Below, piece after piece: positions 18,575-28,849 of a DNA stretch of 64,000 nucleotides. Origin of the DNA: Hwanghaeella grinnelliae (lineage in GTDB: Bacteria; Pseudomonadota; Alphaproteobacteria; UBA8366; Aestuariispiraceae); NCBI RefSeq assembly GCF_004005845.1, contig NZ_SADE01000002.1, positions 186,421 through 250,420 on the forward strand, written 5' to 3'. Both the position numbers and the translations under genes were made by a program. The number at the start of each line of letters is the position of its first letter. The stretch's first letter is position 1. The notes beneath the pieces are model-generated. The model was not told where the DNA came from. It made no database searches and worked only from the letters and a program-made list of their open reading frames with translations.

Positions 18575-19951
18575 ATGGATTGCTTCGCTTCGAAAGCCAA
18601 TAAATCGACTGTCACCCTGACCGCCGTTTCCGAGGACGGTTTCAAGGATTGGGTGGAAAAAAGGTCGGCCGCTGAGCAGCATTGGATCGACGCCAATGGG
18701 TTCAAGGCATCGCCCGGTTCCGTTCTGCTGTTGCCCGGTGAGGCGGGAAAGCCGGGTGAGGCACTGATTGGTGTTGCCAAGGACATGCCGGACAAGTGGA
18801 GCTGGGGGGCGGCCGCCGCACGCCTTCCGGAGGGACGTTATGATCTGCCGAAGGGCATGAAGACCGACCATGCGGAAGCGGCCGGCCTGGGCTGGGCCTT
18901 GGGCAGCTATCGTTTCGCCCGCTATGCCAAGAAGGGTGGCCCGGTTTCAAAATTGGTTCTGCCCACCCCCGCCATTAAGAAACGTGTCGAGGAAACCGCG
19001 AAGGCGCTCTATCTGGTGCGCGATCTGATCAACACGCCGGCCTCGGACATGGGACCCGGCGAATTGGCGCATGAAGCGCGGAAACTGGCCCGGCAATTCA
19101 AGTGCAAGATCGACATCACCGTCGGTGACGACCTTTTGTCCGAAAATTTCCCGATGGTGCATGCTGTCGGCAGGGCCTCAAGCCGCGCGCCGCGCCTGAT
19201 CGACATGAGCTGGGGCAAGACCAAACATCCCAAGGTCACGCTGATCGGCAAGGGCGTGTGTTTCGATTCCGGCGGGCTGGACCTGAAGACATCGGGCGGC
19301 ATGCTGATGATGAAAAAGGATATGGGCGGCGCGGCCCATGTGCTGGGGCTTGCGCATATGATCATGGCGGCGGACCTGCCGGTGCGCCTGCGGGTCTTGA
19401 TCCCGGCTGTGGAGAACAGCGTTTCCGGCGATGCTTTCCGCCCCTGGGATGTGCTTTCCACCCGGAAGGGCATCACGGTCGAAGTCGGCAATACCGACGC
19501 GGAAGGCCGGCTTGTCCTTGCCGACGCCATTACCGCCGCCCTGGAAGACGAGCCGGACCTGATGGTCGATTTCGCAACCCTGACCGGGGCTGCGCGCGTC
19601 GCGGTGGGCACGGAGATCGCCGCCTATTTCTGCGCCGACGACACCTTGGCCGGCGAATTGGAAACCGCTGCAAAGGGCGAGGACGATCCGGTCTGGCGTC
19701 TGCCCTTGCACCCATCCTATCGCAAGATGCTGGACAGCAAGATCGCCGATATCAGCAGCACCGGCAGCGGCGGCTATGCCGGGGCGACGACCGCCGCACT
19801 CTTCCTGCAGGAATTCGCGGGCAGCAAGACGCCCTGGATTCATTTCGACATCATGGCCTGGAACACCGCCACCCGTCCGGGCCGGCCGGAAGGGGGTGAG
19901 GCGATGGGCGTCCGCGCGATGTTCGAGGCGATCAAACAACGGTTCTCATAG
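18575..19951 (+). CDS. M17 family leucyl aminopeptidase
   Basis: A 458-residue cytosolic aminopeptidase. The family signature NTDAEGRLVLADA starts at residue 306 and carries metal ligands Asp and Glu; the other metal site residues lie in GKGVCFDSGGLDLK and DMGGAAHVLGLA, with the catalytic Lys in that first segment. M17 enzymes remove N-terminal residues, working as hexamers with two divalent metals. The length and the divergent N-terminal part fit the shorter PepB-like alphaproteobacterial branch rather than classical PepA. The start ATG 18575 has a weak ribosome site. The gene follows eipB on the same strand and precedes a MarR regulator after 170 bases. Confidence 0.92.
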   Translation: MDCFASKANKSTVTLTAVSEDGFKDWVEKRSAAEQHWIDANGFKASPGSVLLLPGEAGKPGEALIGVAKDMPDKWSWGAAAARLPEGRYDLPKGMKTDHAEAAGLGWALGSYRFARYAKKGGPVSKLVLPTPAIKKRVEETAKALYLVRDLINTPASDMGPGELAHEARKLARQFKCKIDITVGDDLLSENFPMVHAVGRASSRAPRLIDMSWGKTKHPKVTLIGKGVCFDSGGLDLKTSGGMLMMKKDMGGAAHVLGLAHMIMAADLPVRLRVLIPAVENSVSGDAFRPWDVLSTRKGITVEVGNTDAEGRLVLADAITAALEDEPDLMVDFATLTGAARVAVGTEIAAYFCADDTLAGELETAAKGEDDPVWRLPLHPSYRKMLDSKIADISSTGSGGYAGATTAALFLQEFAGSKTPWIHFDIMAWNTATRPGRPEGGEAMGVRAMFEAIKQRFS

Positions 19952-20121
19952 GGCGGCCCGAATCAAAGGTCAGCGACCGGCAATTCCCGGCCGTGCCCCT
20001 TGTCATTGATGGCGAGTCAATGGATAGTCGGGATATTCGGAACGGATACGAAACAATTTTGCCGACCCTTGCACCAATTTTGTGAGCATAAAGAGGGTCT
20101 TCGCATCAACCGCCAGCGATA

Positions 20122-20463
20122 GTGATGGAATTGACGCCCAATCAAGCCTTGGAAATCTGGCGCGGCGCCATAGTCGAAAGTGTCCGGCGCGATTCGCCCG
20201 ACCTTTCCGCCCGGCAAATGGCGGTGCTGACGACGGTCTATCTGCAACCTTCCCCGCATACGGTCCGCGGCCTGGCGGATTCCCTGAACGTTTCCAAACC
20301 CGCCGTAACCCGGGCGCTGGACAGGCTGTCGGAGCTGGGATTGGTGCGGCGCAAGCCGGATGAGGAAGACCGGCGGTCCGTCCTGATCCAACGGACGGTC
20401 AAGGGGTCGGTTTATCTGACGGAATTCGCCGAGTTGATCATCGAAGCGGCGAAAGCGGACTAG
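20122..20463 (+). CDS. Small MarR-family transcription regulator
   Basis: A 113-residue winged-helix protein. The DNA-binding part is clear: HTVRGLADSLNVSKPAVTRALDRLSELGLVRR (helix-turn-helix) followed by the wing KPDEEDRRSVLIQRT. The usual C-terminal dimerisation helix is short (AELIIEAAKAD). The start is GTG 20122 or ATG 20125; neither has a strong ribosome site. It converges on yejF with only 12 bases between stops, so it is not part of that operon. The target is unknown; the aminopeptidase gene upstream is on the same strand but separated by 170 bases. Confidence 0.83.
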   Translation: MMELTPNQALEIWRGAIVESVRRDSPDLSARQMAVLTTVYLQPSPHTVRGLADSLNVSKPAVTRALDRLSELGLVRRKPDEEDRRSVLIQRTVKGSVYLTEFAELIIEAAKAD

Positions 20464-20475
20464 CCTGCGCCTCCC

Positions 20476-22119
20476 CTACATGGCGACGACGCCCGATTCG
20501 ACCGCTTCCATCCGGAAGGCGGCCGCCATCAGCGCCTTGGTATAGGGTGTGTTCGGATTATCGAAGATATTCTCCGCCAAACCGTGTTCGACGACCCTGC
20601 CGTCGCGCATCACCAGCACCGTATCGGCCATGGCGCGCACGACTTTCAAATCGTGACTGATGAACATATAGGCCAGCTTGTAGCGTTCCTGCAGGTCTTT
20701 CAGCAGATCCACGATTTGCGCCTGAACCGACATATCCAGGGCGGATGTCGGCTCATCCAAGACAATGAAACGCGGTTTCAGGACCAGCGCCCGGGCGATG
20801 GCGATACGCTGTCGCTGTCCGCCTGAGAATTCGTGCGGATAGCGGTGGCGCGATTCAGGATCCAGGTTCACATCGCGCAGGGCATCGATCACCAGCTTTT
20901 CGCGCCCTTCCGCATCATCGCCCAAGTCATGCACCTTCAGGCCTTCCTCGACGATCTCACCAACCGACATGCGGGGGCTGAGGCTGCCATAAGGGTCCTG
21001 GAACACGACCTGCATTTCCCGCCGCAAGGGGCGAAGCTGCTTGTTGGACAGGCCGCGCAAATCCTGCCCCTCAAAGGCAATCGCCCCTTCGGATTGCTGC
21101 AGCCGAAGCAAGGCCATGCCCAGTGTCGTTTTGCCCGACCCGGATTCGCCGACAACGCCCAGCGTCTGCCCCTCGCGGATCGTCACGTCGATTCCGTCAA
21201 CGGCCTTGATATAGTCCACATTGCGCCGGAACACGCCGGACTTGATGGGGAACCAAACCTTCACCTGCTCACCGGACATGACGATCGGCGCCGTTTCCGG
21301 AACCGGGTCCTTCCGGCCCTTGGGCTGGGCCGCCAATAGCCGCTTGGTATACCCGTGCTGCGGATTGTCGAAGACATCGCCGGTGGCGCCTTGCTCGACA
21401 ATTCGTCCGTCATTCATCACGCAGACGCGGTCAGCGACACGGCGAACGATGCCCAGGTCATGGGTGATGAACAGCATCGCCATGCCCATCTTTTGCTGAA
21501 TATCCTGCAGCAGCTTCAGGATTTGCGCTTGGATCGTGACGTCGAGCGCCGTCGTCGGTTCGTCCGCGATCAGCAGTTCCGGGTCGTTGGCCAGCGCCAT
21601 GGCGATCATCACGCGCTGGCGCTGGCCGCCCGACAATTCGTGTGGGAAAGAGTTCAGGCGTTTCTCCGGATCGCGAATGCCGACGAGGTCCATCAATTCC
21701 AGAACGCGCGGGCGCGCCTCGGTGATCGACAATCCCTTATGGATGAGCAGCGGTTCGCGAATTTGCTTCTCTACCGTGTGCAGCGGATTGAGAGAGGTCA
21801 TCGGTTCCTGAAAAATCATGGAAATACGGTTGCCGCGCACCTTCCGCAGGTCGGGCTCCGTCGCCGCCATCAATTCGGCCCCGCCGAAGGTGATGGAGCC
21901 GGATGGGTGATAGGCGGCGGGATAAGGCAGCAATTGCAGGATCGACAAGGCCGTGACTGATTTGCCGGACCCGGATTCACCAACCAGCGCCAGCGTCTCC
22001 CCCTTGTCCAGATCGAAGGAGACGTTGCGTACCGCTTCCACATCCCCGTCGGATCCACGGAAACTCACCGAAAGATCGGCAATCGAAAGCAAGGGGCCGC
22101 TTGTTGAGGCGTCGGTCAT
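20476..22119 (-). CDS. yejF: Dual ATPase of the Yej peptide ABC importer
   Basis: A 547-residue protein with two tandem ABC ATPase domains. The first has Walker A GESGSGKSVTAL and signature LSGGQRQRVMIAMAL; the second has GESGSGKTTLGM and FSGGQRQRIAIARAL. Each is followed by an oligopeptide-transporter C-terminal box. The tandem layout, with the permease and binding protein genes upstream, is that of YejF in the yejABEF system, which imports peptides and, in enterobacteria, microcin C. It is the last gene of the operon, 37 bases after yejE. Nothing is missing in either nucleotide-binding site. Confidence 0.93.
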   Translation of the reverse strand: MTDASTSGPLLSIADLSVSFRGSDGDVEAVRNVSFDLDKGETLALVGESGSGKSVTALSILQLLPYPAAYHPSGSITFGGAELMAATEPDLRKVRGNRISMIFQEPMTSLNPLHTVEKQIREPLLIHKGLSITEARPRVLELMDLVGIRDPEKRLNSFPHELSGGQRQRVMIAMALANDPELLIADEPTTALDVTIQAQILKLLQDIQQKMGMAMLFITHDLGIVRRVADRVCVMNDGRIVEQGATGDVFDNPQHGYTKRLLAAQPKGRKDPVPETAPIVMSGEQVKVWFPIKSGVFRRNVDYIKAVDGIDVTIREGQTLGVVGESGSGKTTLGMALLRLQQSEGAIAFEGQDLRGLSNKQLRPLRREMQVVFQDPYGSLSPRMSVGEIVEEGLKVHDLGDDAEGREKLVIDALRDVNLDPESRHRYPHEFSGGQRQRIAIARALVLKPRFIVLDEPTSALDMSVQAQIVDLLKDLQERYKLAYMFISHDLKVVRAMADTVLVMRDGRVVEHGLAENIFDNPNTPYTKALMAAAFRMEAVESGVVAM

Positions 22120-22156
22120 TCGGTCATCTCACTTACGCACCATCATTCATGAACTT

Positions 22157-23215
22157 TCAATCGTGCACTTTTCTGGGATCGAAGGCGTCCCGCACAGCCT
22201 CGCCAATAAACACCAGCAAGGTCAACATAACACCGACCGTGACGAAGGCAGTTATGCCGAGCCAGGGGGCCTGCAGATTTTCCTTCCCCTGTTTGAGCAA
22301 CTCACCCAATGAGGGCGAACCGGGCGGCAATCCGAAACCAAGGAAGTCCAGGGACGCCAGCGATACGACCGCACCGCTCAAGACGAAGGGAAGATAGGTC
22401 AGCGTCGCCACCATCGCATTGGGCAGGATATGGCGCACCATGATCACGATGTTGGAAACGCCGAGCGCGCGGGACGCCTTCACGAAGTCCAGGTTCCGGG
22501 CACGCAACGTTTCCGCCCGCACCAGGCCGACCAGCGCCGTCCAGCCGAAGGCGACCATGATCGCCAACAGCCACCAAAATGTGGGCGTCACGATGCTGGC
22601 CAGGATGATCAACAGATAAAGCGTCGGCAGGCTGGTCCAAATCTCGATGAATCGCTGGCCCAGCAGATCGTACATCCCGCCGAAGAAGCCCTGGCTGAGC
22701 CCCGCCGTGATCCCAATCGCACTGCTGACGGCGACGAAGGCCAGGCCGAAAAGGACGGAGATGCGAAACCCATAGATTGTCCGCGCGACGACGTCCCGCG
22801 CCTGATCGTCCGTTCCCAGCCAATGCTTCGAGTCGGGCGGCGTTGGGGCCGGTTCGGTCAGGTCCAATACCGCGCTGTTGTAGCTGTATTTGACCAGCGG
22901 CCAGATCATCCAACCCTTTTCATTAATCAGGGATTGGACTTCAGGGTCCTTGTATTCGGCTTCCGTTTCGAAGAAGCCGCCATATTCCGTCTCCGGCACC
23001 GATTGAAGGACCGGGACGTAATAGCTGCCGTCGAAGGAAACCAGGATCGGCTTGTCGTTGGCAATGAACTCCGCGAACAGGGACAAGACGAACAGGGTCA
23101 TGAAGATCCAGAAGGACCACCAGCCACGCCGGTTCGCGCGAAACGCGCCGAGCCGCCGTTGGGTTACCGGCGATAGCCTGAACGGACGGGTCTTTTTCGG
23201 TTCCGCCAGGGTCAT
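22157..23215 (-). CDS. yejE: Yej peptide ABC importer, permease E
   Basis: A 352-residue inner-membrane permease. The first helix (residues about 31-51, GWWSFWIFMTLFVLSLFAEF) is followed by a long periplasmic insert (about 55-125, including NSAVLDLTEPAPTPPDSKHW) typical of YejE and absent from most DppC proteins. The permease core starts at GTDDQARDVVARTIYGFRIS and has the EAA loop near RARNLDFVKASRALGVSN. The start codon immediately follows the stop of yejB with no gap, so translation is coupled. With YejB it forms the channel that YejF drives. Confidence 0.92.
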   Translation of the reverse strand: MTLAEPKKTRPFRLSPVTQRRLGAFRANRRGWWSFWIFMTLFVLSLFAEFIANDKPILVSFDGSYYVPVLQSVPETEYGGFFETEAEYKDPEVQSLINEKGWMIWPLVKYSYNSAVLDLTEPAPTPPDSKHWLGTDDQARDVVARTIYGFRISVLFGLAFVAVSSAIGITAGLSQGFFGGMYDLLGQRFIEIWTSLPTLYLLIILASIVTPTFWWLLAIMVAFGWTALVGLVRAETLRARNLDFVKASRALGVSNIVIMVRHILPNAMVATLTYLPFVLSGAVVSLASLDFLGFGLPPGSPSLGELLKQGKENLQAPWLGITAFVTVGVMLTLLVFIGEAVRDAFDPRKVHD

Positions 23216-24316
23216 CTATCGCGCCTCGAAATCGATCCGGGGATCGATGACCGTGTAGGTGATATCGTTGACCAGGTTCAGGACCAACCCGATCAGCGTG
23301 AAGAAATACAAGGTCGCGAACATCACCGGGTAATCGCGGTCGATCGCTGCCTGAAAACCGAGCAGGCCGAGCCCGTCCAGAGAGAAGATCACCTCGGTCA
23401 GCAAGGCGCCGGTGAAGAGGATTCCGATAAAGGCGGAGGGGAACCCGGCGATAACGATCAGCATCGCGTTCCGGAAGACATGGCCGTAAAGCACCGCGTT
23501 CTTGGTCAGTCCCTTGGCGCGGGCCGTGATGACATAGTGTTTCCGGATTTCCTCTAGGAAGCTGTTCTTGGTCAGCATGGTGAGGGTCGCGAAGGCGGAA
23601 ATGACCAGCGAGGTTACCGGTAAGACCATGTGCCAGAGATAATCAAGGATCTGCTCCCCGGTCGACATCTGGTCCCAGTTTTCCGACACCAGACCGCGTA
23701 GCGGGAACCAGTCCAGATACCGTCCACCCGCAAAGACCACGATGAGCAGCACGGCGAAAAGGAAAGAAGGCACCGCATAGCCGATGATGATCGCCGTGCT
23801 GGTCCACATGTCGAACCGCGTGCCGTCGCGCACCGCCTTGGCAATACCGAGCGGGATACAGATCAGATAGGTTAGAAAGGTCGTCCACAGGCCGAGCGAG
23901 ATGGAAACCGGCATTTTGTCGAGGACGAGATCGACGACACGGCGGTCCTGGAAATAACTTTCCCCGAAATCGAAGGTCAGATAATTGCCCATCATTATCA
24001 GGAACCGTTCGTGCAACGGTTTGTCGAACCCGAATTGCTTTTCCAGCTTGGCGATGAATTCCGGGTCCAACCCCCGGGCGCCGCGATAGCGCGACTGCTC
24101 CCCCTGCCCGCCGGATTGACCCGACCCGGCCGCGAAATCGCCGCCCGCCCCTTCGGTGACCCGTGACAAGGCGCCAACCGCCGTGCCTTCGATCTGCGCC
24201 AGAATGCGTTCCACCGGTCCGCCGGGGGCAGCCTGGATGATCAGGAAGCTCAGCAGCATGACCCCGAAGAGTGTCGGGATGATCAACAGCAGCCGTCGGA
24301 TGATATAGGCCAGCAC
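23216..24316 (-). CDS. yejB: Yej peptide ABC importer, permease B
   Basis: A 366-residue DppB-type permease. It starts [20 protein letters not shown], the usual first helix, and has the periplasmic loop with [24 protein letters not shown] and the EAA loop near [21 protein letters not shown]. Residues about 50-75 hold a Gly/Gln/Ser-rich insertion ([20 protein letters not shown]) that ordinary DppB lacks but YejB proteins often carry in this loop. It follows yejA after 40 bases and abuts yejE. The membrane partner is YejE. Confidence 0.93.
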   Translation of the reverse strand: MLAYIIRRLLLIIPTLFGVMLLSFLIIQAAPGGPVERILAQIEGTAVGALSRVTEGAGGDFAAGSGQSGGQGEQSRYRGARGLDPEFIAKLEKQFGFDKPLHERFLIMMGNYLTFDFGESYFQDRRVVDLVLDKMPVSISLGLWTTFLTYLICIPLGIAKAVRDGTRFDMWTSTAIIIGYAVPSFLFAVLLIVVFAGGRYLDWFPLRGLVSENWDQMSTGEQILDYLWHMVLPVTSLVISAFATLTMLTKNSFLEEIRKHYVITARAKGLTKNAVLYGHVFRNAMLIVIAGFPSAFIGILFTGALLTEVIFSLDGLGLLGFQAAIDRDYPVMFATLYFFTLIGLVLNLVNDITYTVIDPRIDFEAR

Positions 24317-24356
24317 GGTTCTTCCGCCGTTCGTTATGCCAGATCGGGATGGGCGA

Positions 24357-26228
24357 TCAGTTGCCCTTGCCGCGGGTCAAGGCGGCATCCTTTTCAGGGT
24401 CGATCCACCAAGTGTCGGACGTCACGCCCCGTTTTGGGATGATATCCGGCAAGCCGAAACGGTTCCAATAGGCAAGCCGATCGGCTTCGCCGTGAAACAT
24501 CGGGATCATGAAGAAATTCCAGAGCAACACCCTGTCCAGCGCGCGGGTCCGGGTGATAAGGCTTTCCCGATCCGGCGCCGCGATCAGCAATTCGACCAAT
24601 TCGTCGATCGCCGGGTCGGTTATGCCCATCAGGTTCCGACTGCCTTCCCGCGCGGCCGATGCCGATCCCCAATATTCACGCTGTTCGTTGCCGGGCGAGA
24701 CCGACTGTCCAAACACGGTGACCATCATGTCGAAATCGAAGGTTTCTGTCAGGCGCCTGTATTGCGCGTCATCGACGACCCGGATCGTCGCCTTGATGCC
24801 GAGCCGTTCAAGGCTGCGCACCAGGGCTTGGCTGTGCGGTTCAAGCTGGGGAGACCGCAGCAAGATCTCGAAAGCGAAAACCTCGCCGGTATCGTTATTG
24901 GTCAGAACCCTGTTCTTGATGCTCCAGCCCGCGTCCTTCAGCAGCATCGCCGCCTTTTTCAGGTTGTCGCGATTATTGCCGCTGCCATCCGTCTTCGGCG
25001 GAACGAATTCTTCGGTGAAGACACGGTCGGGTATCTGGCCGCGATAGGGATCGAGGATTTCCAATTCCGCCTCGGAAGGCAGGCCGGTCGACCCCAGTTC
25101 ATGATTGTCGAAATAACTGTCGGTGCGCTTATAGGCCCCGTACATGATGGTTTTGTTCACCCATTCGAAATCCCAGGCATAGGTCAGCGCCTCGCGCACC
25201 CGGATATCCTGGAACAGCGGCTTGCGCAGATTGAAGGCGAAGCCCTGCATCGGCGCGACACGCTCATTGGGGAAATCCTTCTTCACGATATCGCCCGATT
25301 TGACCGCGGGAATGTCGAAAGCCGTGGCCCATTCCTTGGCGCTGTTTTCCCGCCAAATATCGATGGCGCCCGCCTTGAAGGCTTCCCGCGAGATGGTGCG
25401 GTCGCGGTAAAAGTCATAGCGTATGGTCTGGAAATTATCGAAACCGCGGTTCACGGGCAGATCCCGTCCCCAATAATCCTCGACCCTTTCCAGGGTCAGC
25501 GACCGTCCCGGATCGACCTTGGATATCCGATACGGGCCCGATCCCAAAGGCGGGTCCAGCGTCGTCTGGTCGAAGGCGCGGTCCGCGTAATAGTGCTTCG
25601 GCAAGACCATCAGTTCGGAGAGAATGAGGGGCATTTCCTTGTTCTCACCGGGATAGAGTATGAAACGCACCGTGCGGTCGTCAGGCGTCTCCACTTTCTC
25701 CACAGCGGCGTAGTAGTACTGATAACTGGGACTGCCTTTTTCACGCAGCGTGTTGAAGGTCCAGGCGACGTCCTCCGCCGTGATCGGCTGGCCGTCGTGG
25801 AAGCGCGCCTCTGGGCGCAGTTTGAATTCGACCCAGGATTCGTCCGCCGGCACCTCGATGGTTTCGGCGACAAGACCGTAAACGGCGCTATCCTCGTCAC
25901 CGACCTGTTTCATCAGCGTGTCGTAGATGGCGGCCGTTTGAAACGCGGCGTTGCCCTTGATGATGAAAGGGTTGAGGGAATCGAAGGTCCCTGCCCCTTC
26001 CTGGATCACGAGGCCGCCCTTCGGCGCATCCGGATTGGCGTAGTCGAGATGTTTGAAATCGGCGGGGTATTTCAGCGCATGATTCAAAGCGAAACCATGG
26101 GACGGGCCGTTCGTTCCCGACGCGGCCGCCCCGCCCGCCATACCGACCATTCCTACAACGACAACCACGGCGCCAATAACATGGCGCCAGCCTGCAGCAC
26201 CTGTAAGACCCGTCATGACTACAGTCAT
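24357..26228 (-). CDS. yejA: Yej peptide ABC importer, periplasmic binding protein
   Basis: A 623-residue solute-binding protein of family 5 (OppA/DppA-like). The signal peptide covers residues 1 to about 37 (hydrophobic core [20 protein letters not shown]). The mature part opens with [29 protein letters not shown], split here as the typical YejA start, and contains the family motifs AEDVAWTFN and [13 protein letters not shown]. It is the first gene of yejABEF, so the promoter should lie in the 200-base gap before it. Substrates of YejA include short peptides and peptide antibiotics; the specific ligand here cannot be told from sequence. The long plus-strand frame on the opposite strand is a GC shadow. 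Confidence 0.92.
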   Translation of the reverse strand: MTVVMTGLTGAAGWRHVIGAVVVVVGMVGMAGGAAASGTNGPSHGFALNHALKYPADFKHLDYANPDAPKGGLVIQEGAGTFDSLNPFIIKGNAAFQTAAIYDTLMKQVGDEDSAVYGLVAETIEVPADESWVEFKLRPEARFHDGQPITAEDVAWTFNTLREKGSPSYQYYYAAVEKVETPDDRTVRFILYPGENKEMPLILSELMVLPKHYYADRAFDQTTLDPPLGSGPYRISKVDPGRSLTLERVEDYWGRDLPVNRGFDNFQTIRYDFYRDRTISREAFKAGAIDIWRENSAKEWATAFDIPAVKSGDIVKKDFPNERVAPMQGFAFNLRKPLFQDIRVREALTYAWDFEWVNKTIMYGAYKRTDSYFDNHELGSTGLPSEAELEILDPYRGQIPDRVFTEEFVPPKTDGSGNNRDNLKKAAMLLKDAGWSIKNRVLTNNDTGEVFAFEILLRSPQLEPHSQALVRSLERLGIKATIRVVDDAQYRRLTETFDFDMMVTVFGQSVSPGNEQREYWGSASAAREGSRNLMGITDPAIDELVELLIAAPDRESLITRTRALDRVLLWNFFMIPMFHGEADRLAYWNRFGLPDIIPKRGVTSDTWWIDPEKDAALTRGKGN

Positions 26229-26428
26229 CCGATCGTTAATGAACCCGCTCCTTTTGGCCGGGGCTTTGTCGGCTGCCGGTTCGTCCCCGCAGCCGATTCG
26301 GCCCCATGTACCTTATCTTGTCACTAATGAAGATCGACGGCACCGGCAATCAAGCCTTGCCATAAAAATGCCTCATTCCCAACCCCCGCTTGCGGCCCAA
26401 CCATGTCTGGATGGTCCTTGTGGGTTCG

Positions 26429-27220
26429 TCAGCCCGCCGCCCCCAAAATCGCGACGGCCGGCGCATGCACGCTTTCAGCCGCAGCGCCCAGGAAGGTGTC
26501 GCCCGAGGTCAGCGTCAGCGGGTCGCCCGACCAAGTGGTCGCCACCCCGCCCGCGGCCCGGATGATCGGCGCCAAGGCCATATAATCGTAGGGTTTCAAT
26601 CCGCATTCCACGTGCAGATCCACGCAACCGCTGGCAATCAGGCCGGTGGAATAACAATCCCCACCATAGCGCGGCAGGTCCACTTGGCCGTATAGCTGAT
26701 AGAAAGCATCCCGCCGGGCCTCGGTATTGAACAGGTCAGGGGCGGTCGTATAAAGCCTCGCCCGGTCCAATCCACCGCAATCGCGCGTCCCGACCGGATT
26801 CCCGTTGAACGTCGTGCCATGGCCCAGTGCGCCGAGCCATCGTTCCTTCAGAATCGGCTGATCCAATACGCCCAGGACCGGCACGCCCCGATCCGCCAAG
26901 GCGATCAGCGTGCCGAAAACAGGCATGCCGGCAATAAAGGCGCGGGTGCCGTCGATTGGATCCAGGACCCAGACATAGCGGGCATCAAGGCGGACCTGAC
27001 CGTGTTCCTCGCCATAAATACCGTGGTCCGGGTAGCGGTCCTCGATCAAGGCGCGGATGACGGATTCCGCTTCCCTATCCGCGATCGTCACGGGGCTTTC
27101 ATCCTGTTTGGCGATCACGTCGAAGGGTGTGCGGAAATACCGGGCAACGACGTCCCGGGCGGCATCGGCCAATTCGTTCGCGAAGCCGATAAATTCTTCA
27201 GCAACCGTTTCGTCGGGCAT
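26429..27220 (-). CDS. hisN: Inositol-monophosphatase family phosphatase, probably histidinol-phosphatase HisN
   Basis: A 263-residue Mg-dependent phosphatase. The metal-binding motifs are complete: GIYGEEHG (Glu), WVLDPIDGTRAF (the DPIDGT signature) and a C-terminal YGGDCYSTGLIASG segment that matches HisN-type enzymes better than SuhB. HisN dephosphorylates L-histidinol phosphate in alphaproteobacteria and actinobacteria. It is not next to other his genes, so the substrate call rests on family resemblance; a general inositol monophosphatase remains possible. A hairpin terminator for the upstream cytochrome gene ends 19 bases before its start, so it must have its own promoter or depend on read-through. 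Confidence 0.83.
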   Translation of the reverse strand: MPDETVAEEFIGFANELADAARDVVARYFRTPFDVIAKQDESPVTIADREAESVIRALIEDRYPDHGIYGEEHGQVRLDARYVWVLDPIDGTRAFIAGMPVFGTLIALADRGVPVLGVLDQPILKERWLGALGHGTTFNGNPVGTRDCGGLDRARLYTTAPDLFNTEARRDAFYQLYGQVDLPRYGGDCYSTGLIASGCVDLHVECGLKPYDYMALAPIIRAAGGVATTWSGDPLTLTSGDTFLGAAAESVHAPAVAILGAAG

Positions 27221-27239
27221 AGGCCTTCCCCGTCACGAA

Positions 27240-27263
27240 AAGGGCGGCCCCATGGCCGCCCTT
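27240..27263 (-). terminator. Rho-independent terminator after the cytochrome c gene
   Basis: AAGGGCGGCC (27240-27249) and GGCCGCCCTT (27254-27263) form a perfect 10-bp stem with a CCAT-type tetraloop. Read on the minus strand, the stem ends in CCCTTTTCGTG, giving the U-run. It lies 25 bases past the cytochrome c stop and just upstream of hisN. Confidence 0.85.
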
Positions 27264-27287
27264 CCAAATTCAGTCCAGTCCGACGCC

Positions 27288-27833
27288 TTACGGCAGCGGA
27301 ACCGGATTATCGCTCAACGTCCGCAGATAGGCGATCAGATCGGCGCGATCCTGGGTCTTTTTCAGACCGTTAAACGACATGGCCGTACCGGAAATGAAAT
27401 CCTTCGGCTTGTAGAGGAAGTGATTCAGGTCCTCGTAGGTCCATTCGCCACCCTTTTCCTTCATGCCGTCGGAATATTTGGTGTAACCGTCATGGCTGGC
27501 CTTGGCGTTACCGACCACGCCGTAAAGTCCCGGACCCACGCCGTTCGCTCCGCCTTTTTCGAACTTGTGGCAGGAGGCGCATTTCTTGGTCAGCTTTTCA
27601 CCCTTCGCGATATCGGCGGAGGCCAAAAGCGGCACAATCGGTTCCGGCCCGGTCTCTTCAACCGGCGCGGCGCCGCCGGCGCCTTCCTGAACCTCGATCA
27701 CGAAAGCATTCTCTACAGGAGTGCTCGGATGATAAACGAAACTGGAAATGAATCCCGCGGTCATGGCGATCAGCCCAGCCGTCAAAACGGCGGCGGCGAC
27801 CTTGTTGATCATAAGCGGATCTTCGTCATGCAT
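27288..27833 (-). CDS. Membrane-anchored cytochrome c (CycM-like)
   Basis: A 181-residue class I cytochrome c. An uncleaved N-terminal helix (VAAAVLTAGLIAMTAGFISS, residues about 13-32) anchors it in the inner membrane. A Pro/Ala/Glu-rich linker follows, then the haem site CASCHKFEKGG and the axial Met in GTAMSFNGLKK. The organisation matches CycM, which passes electrons from the bc1 complex to a terminal oxidase. It is divergent from kdsB across a 278-base gap, an arrangement common in alphaproteobacteria. ATG at 27833 or an internal ATG (MINKVAAAV) could be the start; the latter places the helix at the N-terminus. Confidence 0.9.
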   Translation of the reverse strand: MHDEDPLMINKVAAAVLTAGLIAMTAGFISSFVYHPSTPVENAFVIEVQEGAGGAAPVEETGPEPIVPLLASADIAKGEKLTKKCASCHKFEKGGANGVGPGLYGVVGNAKASHDGYTKYSDGMKEKGGEWTYEDLNHFLYKPKDFISGTAMSFNGLKKTQDRADLIAYLRTLSDNPVPLP

Positions 27834-28111
27834 AGCGTAATCCCCAAACGCTCCGTGTGGCTCATGCCCTCATAGCATGCCACAGGTGATTGAATCCGGG
27901 ACATCCTGGCCGGGATCCGCCCGCGCAAGCGAGCCTTGCCCCACCCGTATCTTTTCCCCGGTGTCTTTGGGGTATATCGTGTCGTCACGCGCGAATCAAC
28001 CGCGCGAAATCAACAGTCTAGCCTTCGGAAACCGGGTAGCCCCGGCATCTCCCAGGCGCCGCGGCACCAGCAGCCCCCGCGTATACAACCAAAGTGGAAC
28101 CCGAACCCTCC

Positions 28112-28840
28112 ATGAACCCTATTGTTCTCATCCCCGCCCGCCTCGCCGCCTCGCGCTTTCCCAACAAGCCTTTGGCGGATATTCACGGCAAACCCATGAT
28201 CGTTCACTGCGTCGAACGGGCGCAGGAAGCCGATCTCGGCCCGGTCTGGGTGGCTGCCGGGGACCGGGAAATCGTCGATGCTGTGGAACAAGCGGGCGGC
28301 AAAGCCGTGCTGACCGATCCGGATCATCCGTCCGGGTCCGATCGAATCTGGGAGGCCGCCTGCAAAATCGACCCGGACGGCAAACACGACGTGATCGTTA
28401 ACATGCAGGGCGACCTGCCCGCGATGGAACCCGGCATCCTGCGTGCCGTGACCGATCCCTTGGCCGACCCACAGGTGGATATCGGCACATCGGTCGCCAT
28501 CATCACCGACCCGGAAGACCGGGATAATCCCAATGTGGTCAAAGCCATTGCCGGCTTCCCCGACGGCGCCCGTCAAGCGCGGGCCCTGGCCTTCACCCGC
28601 GCGACCGCGCCATGGGGCGATGGGCCGCTATACTATCATTTCGGCATCTATACCTATCGACGCAGCGCTTTGGAGCGATTCGTCGCCTTGCCGCCCGGCG
28701 TGCTGGAAAAGCGCGAAAAGCTGGAACAGATGCGGGCCCTGGAGGCCGGCATGCGGATAGACGCGGTTTTGATCGACACGATCCCGTTGACCGTGGATAC
28801 GCCGGAAGACCTTGCACCGGTCCTGGACGTTCTGGGATAG
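28112..28840 (+). CDS. kdsB: 3-deoxy-manno-octulosonate cytidylyltransferase (CMP-Kdo synthetase)
   Basis: A 242-residue enzyme that activates Kdo with CTP for lipid A-core synthesis in the cytoplasm. Family features: N-terminal nucleotide-binding IPARLAASRFPNKPL, the acceptor segment HPSGSDRIWEAA, Asp-containing NMQGDLPAM, and YHFGIYTYRR. The start is ATG 28112 (MNPIVLIPARL); the GTG at 28094 in frame would add six unconserved residues. It lies divergent from the cytochrome c gene and is followed after nine bases by an ACT-domain gene. Confidence 0.95.
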   Translation: MNPIVLIPARLAASRFPNKPLADIHGKPMIVHCVERAQEADLGPVWVAAGDREIVDAVEQAGGKAVLTDPDHPSGSDRIWEAACKIDPDGKHDVIVNMQGDLPAMEPGILRAVTDPLADPQVDIGTSVAIITDPEDRDNPNVVKAIAGFPDGARQARALAFTRATAPWGDGPLYYHFGIYTYRRSALERFVALPPGVLEKREKLEQMRALEAGMRIDAVLIDTIPLTVDTPEDLAPVLDVLG

Positions 28841-28849
28841 GCGCGGCAG

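Noticed and set aside
24336-26327. A 663-codon plus-strand open frame opposite yejA
   Set aside because: It mirrors the coding gene exactly, has no domain resemblance and has His/Arg/Asp-rich composition typical of GC-rich antisense frames.
27877-28401. Open frame before and across kdsB
   Set aside because: Pro/Arg/Ser-rich frame overlapping kdsB in another phase, with no conserved features.
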